Positions 62,166 through 64,000 of a stretch of 64,000 nucleotides of DNA are shown one piece after another. Source of the stretch: Ampullaceana balthica. Taxonomy: Eukaryota; Mollusca; Gastropoda; Lymnaeidae. Below the pieces are notes generated by a model, which was given only the letters and a program-made list of their open reading frames with translations, did no database searches and was not told where the DNA came from. The stretch lies in contig CALYLW010000014.1 in NCBI GenBank assembly GCA_944989445.1, positions 1,606,978-1,670,977 on the forward strand, in the 5' to 3' direction. How positions within the stretch are numbered: the first letter of the stretch is position 1; each line of letters opens with the position of its first letter. A program made the position numbers and the translations under genes.

Positions 62166-63411
62166 GAGACAAGATTTGGAAGTTATTATAAGGGATTTAA
62201 AAATTGTGTGATTTTTTTCATCCGATACTAATATAAAATATGATAGTTCCAAGTTTGCTAATACATTGTATTGGTAAATAATTTAAATCTCGCAATTATT
62301 CCACAATATCCAAAACAATTCCTTTCTGTTACACTTATCACCGAAACATTTGGCAGTTTCTTTCATTCGATAATTTTTCAGCACTACAGAAAACGAATAC
62401 ATACAATTTTAATATTTACAATCTGATCATTTAGTCAAGGGGCATAGCAACCATTGATTTTCAATTACTTTCTTCTCAGGTTTATACGGCACTGTGAGTC
62501 AAGTGCAGATTAAGCTCCAAGCAAAAAAAATAAATAATTAAAAATAAAATAAAATAAATTTAACATTATCTCGTAGGTCATTATTATTTACAGCTTTCAT
62601 TCACATTTCTTCAGGGATAGAAAGAACTGGGGAAGGTGGGGGGGTGGGGGGGTTGACTTATTAACATCAAACGAATTATGTGGAAACATAATTTAAATGT
62701 TATTAGCAATGAAACAATATCTTTGCGTTATTTCGACGAACTAAAATTTAGCAATCTATTAATAATAGACCCGCTGTCTCAATCTTTTGGTTTTCGCTAA
62801 CTTCCCGTCAGCAGTCCATCACACCTAAGCTTGACCCGAGCAGTCCTATTTGGCGCCAAGACGCTATTCCTTGAAATTCTCCTAGTAACATATCCCCTCC
62901 CTCCACCCCCACCCCCCAAGAAAACAAAAGGAACTAATAACTAGAAGACACACCGGGCTGGTTCTCTCTGAGAGGGTCACCTTGGTACCCAGGAACTCAG
63001 TCGGAGGTTCCTTCCACGAAATTAACTCACGAAGGAAGGGTGGTATTCCTTACTTCGACTCGCTACAACTTCGGCGCCACCCCTGCTCAGTATAAGAGTC
63101 TATTGGTCATGTACCTTCGCTACGTAAGCTTTGTTTGTAAATTAAAGAAGAGAAATGATATTTCTCGAAATGTTGGACCAGCGGTTTTACCTTCTGGCGG
63201 TGTGGAGAAGAAGTAGAAGACCAAAAAGACGGCGATGAACCCCAGGAGGATGAGGATGATGAGGATGACCAGTACGATGAGGACTTTCTCCAGTGTACTT
63301 CTCTTGTCCATGCATCCCTGGCGAGGAGGAGGGGCTGTCGGAGGAATGGGCGTGACAGGCTGTGTGACAGCAACTTCCTCTGGCGGAGGGGGCGGGGGCT
63401 CCGGCTCAACG
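35575..63411 (-). CDS. M13 (neprilysin/ECE-like) zinc metallopeptidase, 22 exons, 5' end beyond first traced exon
   Basis: Type II membrane metallopeptidase that would cleave small extracellular peptides. Exons, 5' to 3' on the minus strand: 63411-63191, 61580-61548, 61193-61032, 60716-60636, 58413-58279, 57895-57828, 57043-56915, 56599-56513, 55774-55644, 43321-43231, 42986-42861, 42531-42433, 42153-42076, 41555-41452, 41202-41144, 40836-40785, 40496-40429, 38557-38433, 37715-37650, 37427-37329, 36510-36434, 35674-35575. All junctions are GT-AG and phases agree, giving 729 residues plus TGA. Seen in order: proline-rich tail, hydrophobic anchor (about residues 43-68), [18 protein letters not shown] substrate-binding motif, GHEITH zinc site, ENIADNGG zinc/catalytic motif, a late His in SHTPGPYR, and terminal CSVW. 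These are M13 family hallmarks, and all catalytic residues are intact. Odd points: the usual LPSR(D/E)YY segment expected between the exons at 57895-57828 and 57043-56915 was not found; the largest intron holds a nested retroelement. The choice between neprilysin and ECE subfamily is left open. Confidence 0.93.
37650..37715 (-). CDS. M13 peptidase catalytic exon with ENIAD motif
   Basis: Exactly 22 codons, phase 0 to phase 0: [20 protein letters not shown] then YR. ENIAD at 37691-37677 supplies the third zinc ligand (Glu) and the conserved Asp that positions catalytic His in M13 enzymes. Acceptor gtgttacag and donor gtaaga are strong. The following exon 37427-37329 begins [10 protein letters not shown] and ends LSFAQ, as expected in order. 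Confidence 0.95.
40429..40496 (-). CDS. M13 peptidase catalytic exon with HExxH
   Basis: Encodes [20 protein letters not shown] plus DTKG. HEITH lies at 40459-40445: both His are zinc ligands and Glu is the general base in the gluzincin fold. Flanking junctions are ctctgtag acceptor and gtaagt donor, with split codons on both sides that restore Ser and Gly. The preceding exon 40836-40785 encodes FPAAFLQPP, also strongly conserved in M13 enzymes. Confidence 0.95.
43412..43686. repeat. Probable hAT-type MITE, weak ends
   Basis: Left TAGGGGTCTTCAAAGTCCAA and right GTTTGGACATCCCTG (reversed CAGGGATGTCCAAAC) form plausible terminal inverted repeats. GTGGCCAAATGTGGCC lies just inside. No convincing 8-bp duplication, so boundaries are approximate. 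The SINE tail at 43689 follows directly. Intronic. Confidence 0.5.
43689..43750 (+). repeat. SINE tail fragment
   Basis: ACGCAATAATCTTCTGTATA, GAAGGAGCGTCTGTA and CAGATAAGATA match the 3' tail of the SINE at 23276-23552. 5' truncated. Intronic in the M13 gene. Confidence 0.7.
43959..44217 (+). repeat. 5' LTR
   Basis: 259 bp, TG...CA ends, preceded by the target duplication caact. Matches the 3' LTR over its whole length without indels, with 13 substitutions counted by eye. ORFs within it are repeated in the other LTR and are not taken as genes. Confidence 0.95.
44219..44230 (+). other. Primer-binding site, tRNA-Leu type
   Basis: TGGTGTCAGAAG begins one base after the 5' LTR. It is complementary to the 3' end expected of animal tRNA-Leu (…CTTCTGACA plus CCA). 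tRNA identity is from general knowledge, not from a search. Confidence 0.75.
44761..47237 (-). mobile_element. hAT element (ZBED5-like transposase) inserted in the LTR element leader
   Basis: Ends CAGTGGTTCCTAACC and, on the other strand, CAGGGGTTCCTAACC. These imperfect terminal inverted repeats continue into TGCACCCC-rich subterminal sequence. A perfect 8-bp duplication gtctaaaa flanks it (44753-44760 and 47238-47245), as expected for hAT. The 2,477-bp element carries a degenerate transposase on the minus strand and a T/C-rich stretch near 47090-47160. Confidence 0.93.
44905..46575 (-). pseudogene. hAT transposase, ZBED5/FAM200-like, frameshifted
   Basis: On the minus strand from about 46575: a BED-type zinc finger (CFHC ... 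[10 protein letters not shown]), then KPHTIGDLW and the LDEST motif region in a second frame (46299-46066). A third frame follows (46090-45887; [20 protein letters not shown]). The longest part (45960-45130) includes [21 protein letters not shown] and [13 protein letters not shown]. The hAT C-terminal dimerisation region ([22 protein letters not shown], with stops) runs from about 45110 to 44905. Domain order matches domesticated and active ZBED5-type hATs; at least four frame changes mean it is inactive. Confidence 0.87.
47563..48709 (+). pseudogene. gag of the LTR element, frameshifted, cut by a hAT insertion
   Basis: ATG at 47563 opens a frame starting [20 protein letters not shown], then a highly charged Lys/Glu coiled-coil-like stretch. 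Frame changes near 47700 and 47950 lead into the longest open part (47981-48712), which contains the capsid-like helices ([20 protein letters not shown]). A further shift near 48480 precedes the zinc knuckle [14 protein letters not shown] at 48526-48567 (C-X2-C-X4-H-X4-C). The frame is interrupted at 48710 by a hAT insertion and resumes after 50335. Structural nucleocapsid protein of the retroelement; not expressed as a single product now. Confidence 0.82.
48710..50335 (+). mobile_element. Non-autonomous hAT-type element inserted in gag
   Basis: Ends TAGGCCTGTCAACTGG and, reversed, TAGGGCTGTCAATTTT. The perfect 8-bp duplication ctccagat lies at 48702-48709 and 50336-50343. Subterminal sequence at both ends is built of GGGTACCCG palindromes. 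The interior keeps fragments that resemble a hAT N-terminus: a BED-finger remnant ([12 protein letters not shown] near 49790) followed by [18 protein letters not shown]; the catalytic part is missing. Probably an internally deleted derivative. Confidence 0.9.
50336..50828 (+). pseudogene. gag tail and aspartic protease of the LTR element
   Basis: After the hAT insertion the gag tail continues as a basic/acidic stretch. A protease frame follows: [19 protein letters not shown], with the active-site triad D-S-G at 50510-50518. A stop/frameshift near 50567 moves the continuation ([20 protein letters not shown], then [11 protein letters not shown]) to the next frame. D-S/T-G followed by the hydrophobic flap and IIGN segment is typical of retroelement proteases. 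Confidence 0.75.
50870..52290 (+). pseudogene. Integrase of the LTR element (located before reverse transcriptase)
   Basis: Reads in order: H2C2 zinc finger with [15 protein letters not shown] and CTVC (51068-51220); the catalytic core with DLIGPF (first Asp, about 51290), [10 protein letters not shown] (second Asp, about 51465) and [10 protein letters not shown] (Glu, about 51570); then a C-terminal GPY module, [13 protein letters not shown] (about 51965-52005), and [10 protein letters not shown]. The GPY module belongs to Ty3/gypsy-type integrases. A frame change near 51400 and stops near 51745 and 51940 disable it. Its position upstream of reverse transcriptase is the unusual feature of the element. 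Confidence 0.88.
52278..52782 (+). pseudogene. Reverse transcriptase, N-terminal part, of the LTR element
   Basis: Begins [20 protein letters not shown], then [16 protein letters not shown] and SPTVIVKR (fingers). It continues after a frame change with [16 protein letters not shown] (first catalytic Asp), the [20 protein letters not shown] segment, and HYVDDIFI (catalytic Asp pair at about 52767-52775). The frame is cut seven bases later by the hAT insertion starting 52783. Confidence 0.9.
52783..54033 (+). mobile_element. Non-autonomous hAT-type element, ACCGATAT family, copy B (in reverse transcriptase)
   Basis: Ends TAGGGGTCTACCGATAT and, reversed, TAGGGGTCTACCGATAT. Perfect 8-bp duplication atatttat (52775-52782 and 54034-54041). 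Subterminal regions are dense in ATCGG/CCGAT repeats. Towards the right end about three ~150-bp tandem units contain GACGTCATCAAATA and each ends with a sequence resembling the terminal repeat. Nearly identical to copy A at 11680-13109. No transposase domain recognised. Confidence 0.92.
54042..54850 (+). pseudogene. Reverse transcriptase thumb/connection and RNase H of the LTR element
   Basis: Resumes directly after the hAT duplication with [19 protein letters not shown], then [12 protein letters not shown] and the connection [18 protein letters not shown]. RNase H follows: [17 protein letters not shown] (catalytic Asp), [16 protein letters not shown] (catalytic Glu), LLTDHKPLV (Asp), ending near [14 protein letters not shown]. 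In-frame stops near 54133, 54631 and 54751 disable it. No integrase follows; about 370 bases of A+T-rich sequence lead to the 3' LTR. Confidence 0.88.
55206..55220 (+). other. Polypurine tract
   Basis: AAGGATGGGGGTGAA directly abuts the 3' LTR. This is the place and composition expected for plus-strand priming in an LTR retrotransposon. Confidence 0.75.
55221..55479 (+). repeat. 3' LTR
   Basis: 259 bp; collinear with the 5' LTR. Followed by the duplication caact at 55480-55484. Confidence 0.95.
56513..56599 (-). CDS. Short M13 peptidase exon (29 codons) hidden in a long intron
   Basis: No long ORF marks this exon. It was found because the flanking exons (57043-56915 and 55774-55644, both phase 0) left out the family segment before the conserved IN-W. 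Acceptor gtgtatttcag at 56600 and donor gtacatg at 56512 frame 29 codons without a stop, ending TLSSKYPW. The next exon continues INWQKLF. SKYPWINW is the kind of junction expected in M13 proteins, which supports the call. Confidence 0.8.
57268..57478 (-). mobile_element. SINE copy, 5' truncated, in M13 intron
   Basis: On the minus strand: GAGTCCACC, CAATGGGT, then AGCCGTGGCTTGTGA, CACTTGCCAA, ATAATCTTCTGTATTAAAGG and GTCTGCATAGATAAGAC, collinear with the SINE at 23276-23552. Lies between the exons at 57895-57828 and 57043-56915, where a conserved M13 segment is not found. Confidence 0.72.
59091..59252. mobile_element. Small hAT-type MITE, CAATGTTCCC family, copy 1
   Basis: Starts CAATATTCCCTG and ends TTTAGAGGGAACATTG. 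The repeat ctcatggct (8-9 bp) flanks it at 59082-59090 and 59253-59261. Shares GCAGCAGATTTTATAA-like core and GACCAACGAA with copy 2. Intronic in the M13 gene. Confidence 0.78.
59786..59959. mobile_element. Small hAT-type MITE, CAATGTTCCC family, copy 2
   Basis: Starts CAATGTTCCCTTTAAG and ends CTTAGAGGGAAAATTG. Perfect 8-bp duplication gtagccac at 59778-59785 and 59960-59967. Core GCGCAGCAGTTTAGAATTAC and GGACCAACGAA match copy 1. Confidence 0.85.
60093..60342. mobile_element. PIF/Harbinger-like MITE, copy 2 (intron of M13 gene)
   Basis: Starts GGGGCCGTCCATAAAGTACG and ends TACTTTATGGACAGCCCC, with TTA duplicated (60090-60092 and 60343-60345), the classic PIF/Harbinger TWA duplication. G-rich runs lie on the plus strand where copy 1 has C-rich runs, so the two copies are inverted relative to each other. 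Confidence 0.85.
61032..61193 (-). CDS. M13 peptidase exon with N-terminal family signature
   Basis: Exon bounded by gttgcag acceptor and gtaggt donor. It encodes [20 protein letters not shown] followed by ACGGWL, the N-terminal M13 signature with the conserved cysteines that open the ectodomain. The small preceding exon 61580-61548 encodes [12 protein letters not shown] across its junctions, supplying the first conserved Cys pair after the membrane anchor. Phases 1 and 1 agree with neighbours. Confidence 0.92.
61921..62205. repeat. Copy of the GGATTTAA-ended element with GA microsatellite (M13 intron)
   Basis: ACCCCGTAAAAAAAAAGTTT then TTGACTATACC at the left; TTATAAGGGATTTAAA at the right. 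A (GA)n run of about 14 units lies at 62133-62161. The ORF over this run is not a gene. Confidence 0.6.
63191..63411 (-). CDS. M13 peptidase exon: cytoplasmic tail and transmembrane anchor
   Basis: The acceptor is at 63413-63412 (ttccag) and the donor at 63190-63189 (gtaaaa). The first base completes a codon begun in an upstream exon, so translation is open through the acceptor. The reading gives a tail very rich in Pro and Glu, then [11 protein letters not shown] and about 26 hydrophobic residues (V, L, I, F). A Met codon at 63311-63309 lies just before the anchor and could serve as an alternative start. The canonical start, if further upstream, was not found in the 590 bases left at the window edge. 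One ORF in another frame over the same bases is a shadow. Confidence 0.85.
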
Positions 63412-63776
63412 CTGGAAATTGAAAAGAGTTAAAAATAAAATTATTATTGAAAATTAAAATAATCCATGAACTATATGCATTTGAACAAAGTTATAATAAT
63501 TTAAAGTCTGTTTAATTCATAAAGTCTCAAATACAAATAGAACCAAAAACAACTTCTTTTTAAGTGGGTAAAAATTGAGTTTTATTTTTCCAAAGAAATT
63601 AACTCATCACGAAGGGCAGAAGAACACCCCCGTCCCAATTACATCCTGTTAATTACTGATGAAACATTTTCACATTTTAACATGATTTGAAATTACATGT
63701 ATTAAAAAAAAATTAATTTAACAAAGAACTTTGACCATGAGTTTTTTAAAGTCCACTAACCAGGGAATCCATAGAC

Positions 63777-64000
63777 CAGGGGTCGGGCAACTTTTTGTTC
63801 TGAGAGAACCATAAACACCACATATTTTGAAAAGTAATTCCGCGAAAGCCATACATGATGTTTAAAACTAAAAACTCAAGTAGATATGTGCACTTTGTGT
63901 AATTTCAACACTAAATTATGTCTATGAATTCGTTTAAATAACATTGTTATGCTGTTTTTTTTAAATATTCAATTAATATGTAGATCAAATGAATCTCAAT
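63777..64000 (+). repeat. Left end of a hAT-type element running off the window
   Basis: CAGGGGTCGGGCAACTTTTT followed by GAGAACCATAAACACC resembles the terminus of hAT-family non-autonomous elements. The other end is outside the window, so size and duplication cannot be checked. Confidence 0.45.

Noticed and set aside
63107..63409. 100-codon Ser/Trp-rich ORF on the minus strand
   Set aside because: It is a different frame of the M13 exon encoding the membrane anchor; the anchor frame has family support, matching splice phases and a hydrophobic segment.

Overview
The window is A+T-rich animal DNA with two recognisable, intron-containing genes on the minus strand. Intergenic and intronic space is dominated by transposable-element remnants, MITEs and tandem repeats. 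The repertoire (an M13 metallopeptidase, an RD3-domain gene, tRNA-derived SINEs, hAT, PIF/Harbinger-like and pogo-like MITEs, a Ty3/gypsy-type LTR element) fits a marine invertebrate, most likely a mollusc or other lophotrochozoan. That assignment is inference; nothing here fixes the species.

Genes. (1) A neprilysin/endothelin-converting-enzyme-like M13 zinc metallopeptidase occupies about 35.6-63.4 kb (minus). I traced 22 coding exons with GT-AG junctions and consistent phases, from a proline-rich cytoplasmic tail and membrane anchor to the terminal C-x-x-W. The N-terminal start lies upstream of the first traced exon. (2) An RD3-domain protein (guanylyl-cyclase regulator family) is encoded by two coding exons at 15.6-17.0 kb (minus), 202 residues, complete.

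Region by region. 0-6 kb: several unrelated tandem arrays (32, 27, 49 and 20 bp units), a long AT microsatellite and a ~500 bp element present twice in tandem. 8.0 kb: a PIF/Harbinger-like MITE. 11.7-13.1 kb: a hAT-type non-autonomous element with a perfect 8-bp target duplication. 15.6-17.0 kb: RD3 gene. 17.1-18.6 kb: a pogo/Tigger-like element with TA ends. 20.5-20.9 kb: a small element with 30-bp terminal inverted repeats. 23.0-23.7 kb: a dead LINE interrupted by a tRNA-derived SINE. 25.2-25.5 kb: a hAT dimerisation-domain relic. 26.7-27.7 kb: composite repeat with a tRNA-Val-like pseudogene. 29.6-30.05 kb: a nearly G-free block running into a ~85-nt poly-C tract. 33.0-34.4 kb: second pogo-like copy. 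35.6-63.4 kb: the M13 gene.

The most notable object lies in the 12.3 kb intron between M13 exons 9 and 10 (44-55.5 kb): an LTR retrotransposon with two 259-bp LTRs, a 5-bp target duplication, a tRNA-Leu-type primer site and a polypurine tract. Its domains run gag - protease - integrase (with GPY module) - reverse transcriptase - RNase H. Integrase therefore precedes reverse transcriptase, although the domains look Ty3/gypsy-type. This is the arrangement known from Gmr1-like elements. The copy is dead (frameshifts, stops) and carries three independent hAT insertions, each with its own perfect 8-bp duplication. One of them splits the reverse transcriptase just after the Y-V-D-D motif.
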